Shown: piece by piece, positions 13,019 to 25,009 of the stretch
Position numbering within the stretch: the stretch's first letter is position 1
How the letters are laid out: every line of letters begins with the position of its first letter
Source of the DNA: Hofstenia miamia
Lineage: Eukaryota; Xenacoelomorpha; Acoela
Reading direction: 5' to 3'
DNA: 64,000 nt
NCBI GenBank assembly: GCA_004352715.1
Contig: SCFE01000065.1
Location: 681,854 to 745,853 of the forward strand
Made by a program: the position numbers and the translations under genes
The notes under the pieces: model-generated
What the model was told of the DNA's origin: nothing
The model's input: the letters and a program-made list of their open reading frames with translations, nothing else
Databases searched by the model: none

Positions 13019-14470
13019 GTATTATCAAATACAAACTTAATATGCTCAGTACATTTGAAAAGACGTTGAAAACTAGTAGGCAATGTACTGCTTGTCAAAC
13101 GCTTACAGTTTATCAACAGTTATGATATGGCAACCGATGAAAGTAGAAGATAAAAAGGACACTTAAACAGTATAACAAATATACAAAGACGACATTGAAC
13201 ATAATTTGATCAAAAACAAAAGATGTGGACAGTGATAACTAAATTGGGGACTTGCGGCACCATTCAGTACCATGAACTAGGACCTGGGAGTAAATATTTC
13301 AATGAGAAATAACATTTGACTGGAAACATTAATGATTACAGATCTCAAAATATTTTGGTGAAAATAGAAGTGATGTCATGGAACCACAAGGGACAAAAGA
13401 ATCAGAAAATTTCATGATTCTGGTATGAGAAGGAATTAGGACCAAAGCTAATGGGAGTAAATGGAACAGACCAGTAAACATCACCATTTACAAAAATTTT
13501 TATGAATAGTAGACACGAGATGAAATTGCTATGGAATATTTTTTTGTGTTCCAAGTTGAAAACATTTGCAGAAACACTACGGAACATTAAGTAATATGAC
13601 CAAAACAAAGCAAGTATTTCACATGAGCACCATTTTTAAAAAGTGGTATGCCTTACCAGAGATTCAATTTATCCAACACAATTCAAGTTCTAAGAGGCAA
13701 TGATTGCAATTCACAGCTTAAAAAATATATTTTGTTGATTATTCAAAGTTGGGAAGGAAATTAATAACAATGAAATCTGGGAAGATTCGAGACATTTCAC
13801 GACTTTAGCCTTGACCGTTGACAAGAAAAAAGGTCGAGCCTATGTGCACTAGAAATTTGCATAATAAGAGATACACATGAATTGCTTTTTAAATATCTAA
13901 ATGTAATCAGGTAAATATATTATATATGAGTACACGTACTTGATGCAAGTCTCTTTCTTTCACCAAACTTACTTTTTATTGAAATGCATAGATTTAAAGT
14001 ATTTGCATACGTTATATTTTTGTAAAACTATTAGGAAATAAAGTCAAAATTCACTTTGACAATCAGCAAGACTGATCAAAAATGTATTTGAGACTTTGAA
14101 TCAATCTAAAGATTATTCATTTCTTAATGAAAACACTCAACCTGTGCAATTAATTCCATCTGTCTAATTTATGTATGTAGGGTAGATAGTCGTCACCTTA
14201 CTGTGTATTCGCATGTCAAACTGTAACAGTTTTTGGGAAACTAACTACGATATTAAGCGTCTACAAAAATTAATATTCATTATTAAGCTAGCAGTACCTG
14301 GTTTAAAATTAAGATAGCCAAAACTGTCCACATTTTTTCAACATTTTTTCTAAAAATTTAGACTGAAATAAAATAAAACATTTAGCAATTATTCAAACCA
14401 GCTGCCTGTTAAATGGGTATGAACTGGGTAGTAAAATGGAAATATTTGTATTGCAGATAAGAATATACAG

Positions 14471-14617
14471 TAGGAATGTTTTTAGAGTTATACTACATGA
14501 TCATGCGGTATTGGGCCATCTCCACAATCTTCTCTTTTGGACTATCGCTCATCTTCATTGCAATTTTTTCATTATTGGCAGCGATTAAGTTAGATGCTGG
14601 AATCAAGAGATTAAAAG
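14471..14617 (+). CDS. GPCR exon 3, duplicate copy a (TM5)
   Basis: 147 nt with a TATACAG acceptor and an AAAAG/GTTTGC donor, phase 1 at both ends. It encodes TM5 and the start of intracellular loop 3 and matches 34,191-34,337 of the intact gene. The same exon occurs again at 15,381-15,527, so in this arm the reading is exon 2, exon 3, exon 3, exon 4. The duplication coincides with the contig join and is probably not a real tandem exon. Confidence 0.7.
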
Positions 14618-14852
14618 GTTTGCGTTACTCTTAACATGGTTATAAGCAAAATACAATATGATCTCTTCTTGTTTTTAAGCAGCATTGTATGAAACTTAAA
14701 ACTATATTTATAGACATGCAATTTCACTGGCTGCTTGTTTTGATTTTTTTGATGCTTAAAATTGTGCTTAGACAGTCACCATATTTCTGTCCTAAATCCC
14801 AAAAATAATTCCTTTCGATCAGAAAAAGTTGCCACCATTTTCTTCATGCATC

Positions 14853-14955
14853 CAGTGACGCGTTTAGGGGGGCAGGGGCGACCATCCCTTTTTTGGGGCC
14901 AACTACGAACTCTTAAGAAAAATTTTCTCTTTTCCTCAAAATTGAAAATAGTTCA
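14853..14955 (+). mobile_element. hAT-like MITE family H2, copy truncated at a contig end
   Basis: The first 103 bp of the 225 bp element seen complete at 15,763-15,987 (starts CAGTGACGCG). It stops at the single N. Confidence 0.7.
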
Positions 14956-14956
14956 N

Positions 14957-15865
14957 TTGACAATCAGCAAGACTGATCAAAATGTATTTGAGGCCTTGAA
15001 TCAATCTAGAGATTATTCATTTCTTAATGAAAACACTCAACCTGTGCAATTAAATTCATCACAAACTTTCTGTATGATTTATGTATGTAGGGTAGATAGT
15101 CGTCACCTTGCTGTGTATTCGCATGTCAAACTGTAACAGTTTTTGGGAAACTAACTACGATATTAAGCGTCTACAAAAATTAATATTCATTATTAAGCTA
15201 GCAGTACCTGGTTTAAAATTAAGATAGCCAAAACTGTCCACATTTTTTCAACATTTTTTCTAAAAATTTAGACTGAAATAAAATAAAACATTTAGCAATT
15301 ATTCAAACCAGCTGCCTGTTAAATGGGTATGAACTGGGTAGTAAAATGGAAATATTTGTATTGCAGATAAGAATATACAGTAGGAATGTTTTTAGAGTTA
15401 TACTACATGATCATGCGGTATTGGGCCATCTCCACAATCTTCTCTTTTGGACTATCGCTCATCTTCATTGCAATTTTTTCATTATTGGCAGCGATTAAGT
15501 TAGATGCTGGAATCAAGAGATTAAAAGGTTTGCGTTACTCTTAACATGGTTATAAGCAAAATACAATATGATCTCTTCTTGTTTTTAAGCAGCATTGTAT
15601 GAAACTTAAAACTATATTTATAGACATGCAATTTCACTGGCTGCTTGTTTTGATTTTTTTGATGCTTAAAATTGTGCTTAGACAGTCACCATATTTCTGT
15701 CCTAAATCCCAAAAATAATTCCTTTCGATCAGAAAAAGTTGCCACCATTTTCTTCATGCATCCAGTGACGCGTTTAGGGGGGCAGGGGCGACCATCCCTT
15801 TTTTGGGGCCAACTACGAACTCTTAAGAAAAATTTTCTCTTTTCCTCAAAATTGAAAATAGTTCA
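14957..15865 (+). repeat. direct repeat, copy 2 (contig overlap)
   Basis: Second copy of 14,056-14,955, about 909 bp, differing by a few substitutions and one small indel near 15,050-15,080. It contains a second exon 3 of the receptor and then continues into unique sequence. Confidence 0.85.
15381..15527 (+). CDS. GPCR exon 3, duplicate copy b (TM5)
   Basis: Same 147 nt exon as at 14,471-14,617, with the same acceptor and donor and phase. See that entry for the interpretation as a contig-overlap artefact. Confidence 0.7.
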
Positions 15866-15987
15866 CGTTAATTCAAGATGTTATCGATCGATTGCATTTT
15901 CTGTCCAAAAAAAACATTTCTTCCAATTTTTTTTTGTAAAAAGAAGGTGTCAGCCCCCCCGTTTTAAAAATCCTAAGCCCGCCACTG
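15763..15987 (+). mobile_element. hAT-like MITE family H2
   Basis: A 225 bp element from CAGTGACGCG to CCCGCCACTG, so the two ends are related inverted repeats (CAGTG(A/G)CG(C/G)G). The flanks CATGCATC and ATGGCATC share GCATC, a decayed or imperfect 8 bp target duplication. It carries a G-rich run near the start and a C-rich run near the end, and no coding frame. Copies are at 33,731-33,955 (right arm, inverted) and, diverged, at 38,448. Confidence 0.6.
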
Positions 15988-17556
15988 ATGGCATCCAATG
16001 TCAATTGGAGGTTTTTGGCAATTATGTCCTGATAACTTCAAAAAAGGGGTTTTTTATTTAGCATTACACTTGTATTTCTACACTTCAATAAGAATGTTTG
16101 TGTATTTTATTAAATAAATGCACTTTTTCACATTGCTAGGTTACATTTTAGAATATTATAAGTTACTTTTTAGTTGCCTTATTTGTAGAGAGGAGACTAA
16201 AATAATTAAGCATACTTTAGTAAATTAATTTAATTAAGTAATATATATATATATCGCATGTTTGAGAATTTATGTATTTCAGACTTGAGGTAATCCAGGA
16301 AAAATAAATGAAGCAGGGTTATTTTTTAAGCATTTGCGTTGTTACCGCTTTTAAAATATTATTCCTTATTGCATAATTTCCACNTATTATTCCTTATTGT
16401 ATAATTTCCACGAATAAATACAATTTGCTGGGGCCTATCTAAACTTATTGAACAGAAATTGTTCAGAACAACAAAACAAATAATTAAAATTCTCGTTGCT
16501 GTTTTGACAAAGGGATGAATTCAAATAAATGTGGAAAAAATCAAGTAGTTCTAATCCAGCTCAACAAGCCTTCAAAGATTTAGTGAAATAATTTGAATTT
16601 GTAACTTTAGTGAATTTCAACGATTGCGAAGAGCGAAAATATGAATGTAAAACAGAGGTGAGAGTGGCTCAATTCAACCCCATAAGCAGGATCAGTCAGA
16701 TCGTGTCCTATGACATGATGAAAGTCTATTTATTTTATACTGGACTTTAGAATAAAAATTCACACGTAATAGACTTTTTTAGTAATTTTTATGTTAAAAC
16801 TAGGGAAAAAATTTTAACAATTTTTTTTACCATTATTTGCATTGAATGAACTTGAGATTATGCATTGGTCATTCTGTATCTGTGCAGAGTCAATTCTTCA
16901 AAATTCAGGAATGATCTCAATCACCGGTTGATCCACTTCTATATTTATTAAATAATTCATCAAAAAGAACCCATAATAAAAAAGTTTCCACAAAATGTTC
17001 ATGGTTGCCTTAACTACTATGAAATTTTGCCATTAATGGGTCGTTCGTAGCAAGGGATCCAGAGAATCAGGAATGAAAGAACCCCTGATCTAAATAATTC
17101 CCAAATTAATGATATAGATATTCGCAGGGCGTGAAATACGAAAATGAGTAATTCCAAGGTTGAAAAACGGTTTTTGAAAAAAGAGTTTTAAAAGTTTAAA
17201 ACTTTCTGAAAAAATAAATTTTTCCAGATTTTATTTTCAGGCAACCTAAGCCAAATTGTATGCACAAATCAAATTGAAAAGACATTTGTAAGACGGTAAC
17301 CTTTAAGGAATGATTTTACATCCATTCTGAAATGAAAACTAAAATCATCCATTCATTCGAGTTTAAGAAAACATCTGAAAAAACATTTAAAAAATATGGT
17401 TTTCATCTTCAGCAAACCTTGCTCAAGACATTCTTGGTTTGATTTGGAACAATTAATAGATGGTTTATAATATATTTTGCTAGGCATACATTTTAATTAA
17501 CCCATAATTCAACTGAAGAAATGAATTGAAATCGCGATTGATTGCAACGATGGAAG

Positions 17557-18105
17557 NNNNNNNNNNNNNNNNNNNNNNNNNNNNNNNNNNNNNNNNNNNN
17601 NNNNNNNNNNNNNNNNNNNNNNNNNNNNNNNNNNNNNNNNNNNNNNNNNNNNNNNNNNNNNNNNNNNNNNNNNNNNNNNNNNNNNNNNNNNNNNNNNNNN
17701 NNNNNNNNNNNNNNNNNNNNNNNNNNNNNNNNNNNNNNNNNNNNNNNNNNNNNNNNNNNNNNNNNNNNNNNNNNNNNNNNNNNNNNNNNNNNNNNNNNNN
17801 NNNNNNNNNNNNNNNNNNNNNNNNNNNNNNNNNNNNNNNNNNNNNNNNNNNNNNNNNNNNNNNNNNNNNNNNNNNNNNNNNNNNNNNNNNNNNNNNNNNN
17901 NNNNNNNNNNNNNNNNNNNNNNNNNNNNNNNNNNNNNNNNNNNNNNNNNNNNNNNNNNNNNNNNNNNNNNNNNNNNNNNNNNNNNNNNNNNNNNNNNNNN
18001 NNNNNNNNNNNNNNNNNNNNNNNNNNNNNNNNNNNNNNNNNNNNNNNNNNNNNNNNNNNNNNNNNNNNNNNNNNNNNNNNNNNNNNNNNNNNNNNNNNNN
18101 NNNNN
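17557..18105. other. assembly gap, 549 N
   Basis: The equivalent interval in the right arm (about 31,885-32,190) is roughly 300 bp of intron sequence, so the gap hides no expected exon. Confidence 0.99.
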
Positions 18106-18664
18106 TTTCAACAACAAGTCGATAAATATTTTATGATATTAATAAATCCACAAAATCTGAACTGCTTCAAGAGGGAGTTTTTAGTTGATTTGTTTTTACA
18201 ACTCCCATGCACTGTCTCATATAAACTTAAAAGTTTTAGAAAAGCTCTAAACAGATTTTCACAAAGTTATTTTATAGCATCTACTCTATTTTGATACATA
18301 CATGGTTACCATTACCAATAATAGTGGAAATAGGTTGGCTATGCCAGTAAAGTTAGCTTGTTAGCTGGGGCGGTATCGGCCTCCCAGAGAAGAAAATTAT
18401 ACACACAATTTTTATCAATGTATGCTAAGATGTATAGCGAAAGGTTGAAGTTTAAAGATTTAATTGCAATTTTATGAATTTATAGCAATTATTAAAAAAG
18501 TTGATTAGAACCTTTTGTTTTGGCAGGTGCTGCCGGTAAAAATAATTCTGGCATGTAAAATGCCAGCAGTTTCAGGCCGGAAGCTGGGCCGGCCCAGTGT
18601 GCAAATTTTAACATGCCCACGTTGGCTTTCCTCATATCTGATGATTAGTTAAAAATGTATTTAG

Positions 18665-18885
18665 CATGGCAGAACTCAGACATGGATACAAACAATCCGA
18701 GCGTAAATGAAAAATCCCGCGTTGAAAAGAAGAGCTTTGCGAAGGATTTAAAGTTAACAAAAGCCCTCATTTTAATCGCGGTCTCATATCTTATTCTAGT
18801 GAGTCCATACATCGTATACTCAGCTGGACTTCGTCTGCACAAGCAGGTGCTCATGTACTTTGGAAACACCATTCTGCACTTTAAG
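18665..18885 (+). CDS. GPCR exon 4, duplicate copy (loop 3 and TM6)
   Basis: 221 nt between a TATTTAG acceptor and a TTTAAG/GTATTT donor. It encodes intracellular loop 3 (rich in Lys, Asp and Asn) and TM6 with an SPY motif. The translation is identical to 30,898-31,118 although the surrounding intron differs by about 5 percent, which suggests purifying selection on the exon. Exon 5 should follow but falls within the N gap at 20,458-21,042. Confidence 0.75.
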
Positions 18886-20457
18886 GTATTTTAATAGATT
18901 ACCATAATTTGTAAAATTTTAAAAGTAGATTTGAGTTTCGTTTACAATATCCAAAATTATTTCCATTTAAAACAAAATTTCAAATTCCAAAAAATGTGCA
19001 TAAGTCTGACTTAAGGCAACTAACGTATTATAAGGCCAATATTTAACGAATGTTTGATTCCTTATAAATAAACACATTGCTATTCACAATTAATTATATG
19101 ATGCGTTAAAACACTAAATTTGAAAATAGATTTTCTATTTGCTTCGGAAATTGATACTTTTCACTGACAGCGTCACACAAAAATGAAATTAGACATATAC
19201 CATTGGCTGAGAAAATGGAAATATTTAGAGATTAAATATGAAACATAACTACCGAACACATTGTAAAATTGCCGTAATTTTTGAGTTAAAAGTGTATGTA
19301 AACTTGGGTTCTGTGGTGCTATTCAATCCAATGACATTTATTGAAAGTGAATACTTAAGAGGAATTTGAATACCATGGGACCATAACTTATGAAACTAAG
19401 ACCACAGACTTCAGAATATTATTTATAATATTGGCGAAATTTGGCTAAAATAGAACCTATGCCATCGGACCACATGCGAAATGGGGCTAGAAAAATTCAT
19501 GGTACTAGATGTGACTCAGATGGACATGGAAAGCGGGCATAGGCTCAAGCGGGCCGACTCATTAAAATTAATGCCACTTCAGGCCATTTTATTATCCTTG
19601 CCAAAAAGTCTTAAATTTTTGGGTTTGCTAGACAAAGTTAAGTGTGTTTGAACTTATAATAAACCTTTAAAGCTTAAATTTAGAATAGAAAGACAACATA
19701 TCAAACAAATTCAAAGTTTCAAAATCTAAATTTGAATTTTCAATACATTGCTTAAAAATTATATGGTAATGTCCAATTTGCGTGTACTGTTGGGCAAAAG
19801 AATTTTTGGAAATTTCGCCACGTTCATCACTGATGTAACTGGACTGGGACCAAATCCAATGGGACTAAGCGAGACTAAGATCAATGAAATTTTAATCCAG
19901 CGGAATCCTAATGTCATACCTATCTGGTGATCAGTAAACACTACAGAGACCAGACTACATGTGGAATAAAATATAAAAACTCGTTGGTCTATTTACAAAT
20001 TTATCAACATAATATGATTGATCAGCAACATAAAATATTGGTGTTCAGTGAGGTCAAAATTATACAATCCATCGATTGGTACATAAGTGAATGTGAATTA
20101 TGCATTCCTCCACAGACACTTCTTGTAAACTTTTCCACAATTCATTGACATTACTTGATGTTTTCTCTGTTTTTGCTGTAGACCACTTGCATACAATCCT
20201 CTTGTAAATATGACCTGGGGTATGAAATGAAGATTTATCTAGCATGAATATAACTATGACAACATTATTATTCAAAAGTTCCTTGTAAAGACATTCATGA
20301 ACTCCAAGGTCCACTCCATGAAAAGAAAAAAGAAGACTAAGCACTTTATGCACGTTGGAGAATATCGCTCATTAGGAGTGCCCGGAAAAGACCTTCCCTA
20401 TCAGTAGCGAGCACTTCAAATGCGCGCAATCTCAATATTGTTCATTAACTCTTCTGG

Positions 20458-21042
20458 NNNNNNNNNNNNNNNNNNNNNNNNNNNNNNNNNNNNNNNNNNN
20501 NNNNNNNNNNNNNNNNNNNNNNNNNNNNNNNNNNNNNNNNNNNNNNNNNNNNNNNNNNNNNNNNNNNNNNNNNNNNNNNNNNNNNNNNNNNNNNNNNNNN
20601 NNNNNNNNNNNNNNNNNNNNNNNNNNNNNNNNNNNNNNNNNNNNNNNNNNNNNNNNNNNNNNNNNNNNNNNNNNNNNNNNNNNNNNNNNNNNNNNNNNNN
20701 NNNNNNNNNNNNNNNNNNNNNNNNNNNNNNNNNNNNNNNNNNNNNNNNNNNNNNNNNNNNNNNNNNNNNNNNNNNNNNNNNNNNNNNNNNNNNNNNNNNN
20801 NNNNNNNNNNNNNNNNNNNNNNNNNNNNNNNNNNNNNNNNNNNNNNNNNNNNNNNNNNNNNNNNNNNNNNNNNNNNNNNNNNNNNNNNNNNNNNNNNNNN
20901 NNNNNNNNNNNNNNNNNNNNNNNNNNNNNNNNNNNNNNNNNNNNNNNNNNNNNNNNNNNNNNNNNNNNNNNNNNNNNNNNNNNNNNNNNNNNNNNNNNNN
21001 NNNNNNNNNNNNNNNNNNNNNNNNNNNNNNNNNNNNNNNNNN
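20458..21042. other. assembly gap, 585 N
   Basis: The right arm has about 545 bp (28,811-29,355) between the sequence on the left of this gap and the contig that should come next, close to the gap size. That interval contains receptor exon 5 (28,931-29,131), so the left-arm copy of exon 5 is probably hidden here. Confidence 0.95.
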
Positions 21043-22410
21043 TTGTTTGTCAACCCTTGTGAGTCATAAAATCTATGAGGGATCTGCAATTTTAACAAAG
21101 AACCAAAGGATATAAAAAGTTTCTGTGAATGATTTGTTCTGGTATAATAGACTTTTAGTGTTTTAACAAATTGATTAAATTTAATCAAAGTCAATTGGAA
21201 AAAGTGCCAGAGCGTGCTTGACATACACAGTATATGGCAAAACCAAATATTTGGACCTGAACATTTTTGAATAAAACTGTATACAGGTACTATTAGCTAA
21301 ATTTTTGTCCCCGCAGATCACTGGAGCTTAGTGCAATTAGGATAAAGACACTTTGTCAAATAATTTAGTCACTACAATTTGATCGCATTAAAACTTTGTA
21401 GTGTAATTATTGTAAGGGCGATTTGAAAAAAATTGAATTCGGTTAAACCGTAAGGCAGTAATAGCTGCATACATAACATAATTTTTGGCGAATGCAAGAA
21501 AAAAATAATTAAATTTTTTAGAAAGTATATCATTTCATTACTTATTATGAGAGACGGACATGGGCCGAAAACTTAGACCCNTTGAATCGTTTTTGTTTGT
21601 ATTGCACACTATGTACATGACGTTTGTGAGGTAATTTTTAAAAGAAAATTCAAGTTCCTGTTATCATTCTTGCATCAGAAGTTAATGAATGATATTTATA
21701 TTGCTAAAAATCAGTAGAATTACAAATCGTTGAGTGAACCACAGTTTTGGCATGTTTTAACACTAGAAAACCCGAGTGGTCAATTCATAAGGCTTTTTTC
21801 GTTAGTTTTACTTGAATGGGTCAATTCTGACAAATGCATTAATTTATTATAAAGAATCGTCGGACACTTTCTAATGTCAAACAGGACTTGTTCAAAACTT
21901 TGTTAAGTGCTGTTTAAAACAACTATTTTTTGTATTGCTTTTTTAAAATTTTTCCAAATTTATGAAGGAAATTTTGGAAAAAAAATTTGGGTTTCGGAAA
22001 TTCGTACTTTTATAAAGGTTTTTCTACCTAAAAAATAGCAACACTTGCGTTTTGTTTACCTGTATTAAATGAATATTGATAAGTTTATAATAATTCAATG
22101 TTTGCTACTATATGTGTTCTTAGTAAAATTTTTGTACCTTGACCTGGGACTGTCTAAAAGCAAAAAATATATTGTTTTAAACGTTTAAAACGTTTTTTGT
22201 AAAAAAAAAATGCACTTGTTTGTCAACCCTTGTGAGTCATAAAATCTATGAGGGATCTGCAATTTTAACAAAGAACCAAAGGATATAAAAAGTTTCTGTG
22301 AATGATTTGTTCTGGTATAATAGACTTTTAGTGTTTTAACAAATTGATTAAATTTAATCAAAGTCAATTGGAAAAAGTGCCAGAGCGTGCTTGACATACA
22401 CAGTATATGG
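21043..22410 (+). repeat. two overlapping contigs in swapped order, inverted copy of 27,672-28,810
   Basis: 21,043-21,580 is the reverse complement of 27,672-28,194, and 21,582-22,410 is the reverse complement of 28,016-28,810. Both contain the same roughly 180 bp overlap, at the start of the first and the end of the second. The two contigs are therefore placed in the wrong order around the single N at 21,581. Divergence from the right arm is a few percent. A TTAA-flanked CACTAGAAAACCCG motif near 21,760 resembles one end of a piggyBac-type element. Confidence 0.8.
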
Positions 22411-23410
22411 NNNNNNNNNNNNNNNNNNNNNNNNNNNNNNNNNNNNNNNNNNNNNNNNNNNNNNNNNNNNNNNNNNNNNNNNNNNNNNNNNNNNNNNNNN
22501 NNNNNNNNNNNNNNNNNNNNNNNNNNNNNNNNNNNNNNNNNNNNNNNNNNNNNNNNNNNNNNNNNNNNNNNNNNNNNNNNNNNNNNNNNNNNNNNNNNNN
22601 NNNNNNNNNNNNNNNNNNNNNNNNNNNNNNNNNNNNNNNNNNNNNNNNNNNNNNNNNNNNNNNNNNNNNNNNNNNNNNNNNNNNNNNNNNNNNNNNNNNN
22701 NNNNNNNNNNNNNNNNNNNNNNNNNNNNNNNNNNNNNNNNNNNNNNNNNNNNNNNNNNNNNNNNNNNNNNNNNNNNNNNNNNNNNNNNNNNNNNNNNNNN
22801 NNNNNNNNNNNNNNNNNNNNNNNNNNNNNNNNNNNNNNNNNNNNNNNNNNNNNNNNNNNNNNNNNNNNNNNNNNNNNNNNNNNNNNNNNNNNNNNNNNNN
22901 NNNNNNNNNNNNNNNNNNNNNNNNNNNNNNNNNNNNNNNNNNNNNNNNNNNNNNNNNNNNNNNNNNNNNNNNNNNNNNNNNNNNNNNNNNNNNNNNNNNN
23001 NNNNNNNNNNNNNNNNNNNNNNNNNNNNNNNNNNNNNNNNNNNNNNNNNNNNNNNNNNNNNNNNNNNNNNNNNNNNNNNNNNNNNNNNNNNNNNNNNNNN
23101 NNNNNNNNNNNNNNNNNNNNNNNNNNNNNNNNNNNNNNNNNNNNNNNNNNNNNNNNNNNNNNNNNNNNNNNNNNNNNNNNNNNNNNNNNNNNNNNNNNNN
23201 NNNNNNNNNNNNNNNNNNNNNNNNNNNNNNNNNNNNNNNNNNNNNNNNNNNNNNNNNNNNNNNNNNNNNNNNNNNNNNNNNNNNNNNNNNNNNNNNNNNN
23301 NNNNNNNNNNNNNNNNNNNNNNNNNNNNNNNNNNNNNNNNNNNNNNNNNNNNNNNNNNNNNNNNNNNNNNNNNNNNNNNNNNNNNNNNNNNNNNNNNNNN
23401 NNNNNNNNNN
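22411..23410. other. assembly gap, 1,000 N
   Basis: Exactly 1,000 N, a filler of unknown true size. The sequence to its left is inverted relative to the main locus and the sequence to its right is direct. Confidence 0.99.
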
Positions 23411-24143
23411 AGTCGAGTTGCATTAAGTGCAGTGCTAGCTGCTTTTCTGTGCTGTTTACGAATACAAATCTTGTGTGCTTAATAAAAATCTCTATTATAT
23501 TCCGTCCAAGAATATAATATAAGGCTTTCTCAAATACCTTCCATTGCGATAATGTAGAAATGAAATTTTTAATCAAATTGAAATCCATTTTAGAAAGAAT
23601 ATTCTTTGGTATTCAACATCGACTACCCTAAGTCCTAAGGCGCTTTGTGCGGTTTTAAAGTTACAAACATATTTTGGAACAATTTGCCCAAGCTCATTAC
23701 GAAATTTGGCAATCCTTGCATACTGATGCATCTATGAGTAAATGTGCCCACATATAGTGATGATGATTTTGCAAAAATTATTTCTGAGCTTGAATTACAT
23801 GATAATGAAAAATCGCTTTTTTTAAAAATTCTCCTCATACCTAATGTTTATATAATAAGGAGATCTAGAGTGTATGGGAGCAAAAATTAGCGTCAATGAT
23901 TTCATTTTCTGTGTATAGATCACTCTAGTTCCGTTCAGGCAAGCCATATAGTCAAAAGTTGTGTCCTCAGAAGTATCGAGATTGGATGATTCGCATGAAG
24001 GTACAACTAACTGGGTTCATAAATGGAGAATTCTTTCAACTTTCACTGATTGAGCGACATTCCTTCTAATGTTCTGCGTCCACGGCTTAGCCCCTTTGCC
24101 AGTCGTAACCGCAAACGACTGGAAATTGCCAAAGAGACGCAAA
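23411..24143 (+). repeat. direct duplicate of 24,762-25,723 lacking a TTAA transposon
   Basis: Matches 24,762-25,723 in the same orientation with about 1 to 3 percent substitutions, except that it lacks the 229 bp element at 25,010-25,238. It ends at the single N at 24,144. This is the other allele or haplotype of that segment and provides the empty target site (TTAA at 23,655-23,658). Confidence 0.85.
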
Positions 24144-24144
24144 N

Positions 24145-24271
24145 AGAAAAATCGGCATAATCAAATTAACAAGCAGCACTATAAATCTGGTTTGCTTAAA
24201 TATGGCTCGTTTTGGGCTCGTTGTATATCCAATGCTCTCCTCAAGCTCGGCTCGGCTTTTTGACAAGTCTG
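24145..24271 (-). mobile_element. hAT family H1, other half of the split copy
   Basis: 127 bp matching the left half of H1 in reverse orientation, ending TTTTTGACAAGTCTG and followed by TTTCGATC (24,272-24,279). Its partner half at 10,854-10,912 is preceded by the same 8 bp. Together they make one element missing roughly 150 bp in the middle. Confidence 0.8.
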
Positions 24272-24599
24272 TTTCGATCGGCGCCTAGAATTTGATATTT
24301 CCTATTCGATGGGGATAATTTAACGAAAAGGCAAGTCATAATGAATATAATGGAAGTATTACTGCTTTTATTACAAAAAAGTAATATGAACACATTAAAC
24401 AATTTTATTCACATAAAACACAAAAATGGTGATTCTTACCCTCTATCTACCTTAAAATGAAAAGTACTTTCAAAATGACATAAAACATGATCATATTTTT
24501 TAGGAATTATAATACATAGCCTCCTTTTTCACGGCTGAAGAAAGTGACCAACCCGAACGCATTTATGATTGCCACGTTTTCTTGATATTTTTAACTGCA

Positions 24600-24930
24600 T
24601 TTTTATATAATATAATATAAGGCTTTTTCAAATACCTTCCATTGCGATAATGTAGAAATGAAATTTATAAGTAAATTTTAAATATTTTCATTCAACAGTT
24701 AACACTGCTTTCTAAAACTAAAATCAATAATTAATGCGGCAATTAAATTCTTCTTCATAAGAGTCGAGTTGCATTAAGTGTAGTGCTAGCTGCTTTTCTG
24801 TGCTGTTTACGAATACAAATCTTGTGTGCGTAATAAAAATCTCTATTATATTTCGTCCAAGAATATAATATAAGGCTTTCTCAAATACCTTCCTTTGCGA
24901 TAATGTAGAAATGAAATTTTTAATCAAATT
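24600..24930 (+). repeat. short direct repeat, about 60 bp, two copies
   Basis: A block beginning AATATAATATAAGGCTTT and ending AATGTAGAAATGAAATTT occurs near 24,605-24,665 and again near 24,860-24,920. Between them lies sequence shared with 23,411 onward. It may mark a local duplication. Confidence 0.6.
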
Positions 24931-25009
24931 GAAATCCATTTTAGAAAGAATATTCTTTGGTATTCAACATCGACTACCCTAAGTCCTAAGACGCTTTGTG
25001 CGGTTTTAA

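Larger units (their letters stand above)
14056..14955 (+). repeat. direct repeat, copy 1 (contig overlap)
   Basis: About 900 bp repeated immediately after the single N at 14,956. Copy 1 agrees with the right arm at a small indel (absence of the ACAAACTTTC-like stretch found near 15,060); copy 2 does not. The repeat begins and ends exactly at the join, as expected of two overlapping contig ends that were not merged. Confidence 0.85.
11913..20457 (+). repeat. left arm of a large inverted duplication (likely misplaced haplotigs)
   Basis: Collinear, in reverse complement, with 29,356-36,895. The segment before the single N at 16,384 is almost identical to the right arm (about 1 percent or less in stretches I compared). 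After it, divergence is around 5 percent with small indels. Internal single-N joins at 14,956 and 16,384 repeat the sequence on either side, as unmerged contig ends do. I read this as redundant sequence from the same locus rather than a genomic palindrome. Confidence 0.8.

Noticed and set aside
12814-18885. A second, plus-strand receptor gene
   Set aside because: Exons 2 to 4 are present, but with exon 3 doubled, no readable exon 1 or 5, identical translations to the minus-strand gene, and joins that repeat sequence. It is best explained as the same gene assembled twice.
18655-18894. ATG at 18,655 as a start codon of a 79-residue protein
   Set aside because: The ATG lies within the intron just before the TATTTAG acceptor. 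The real coding segment begins at 18,665 and is internal.
24490-24600. Possible minus-strand exon (frame around AIINAFGLVTFFSREKGG)
   Set aside because: Readable for about 20 codons to a stop, but no acceptor gives this frame without an upstream in-frame stop, and I do not recognise it. It may be part of a repeat.
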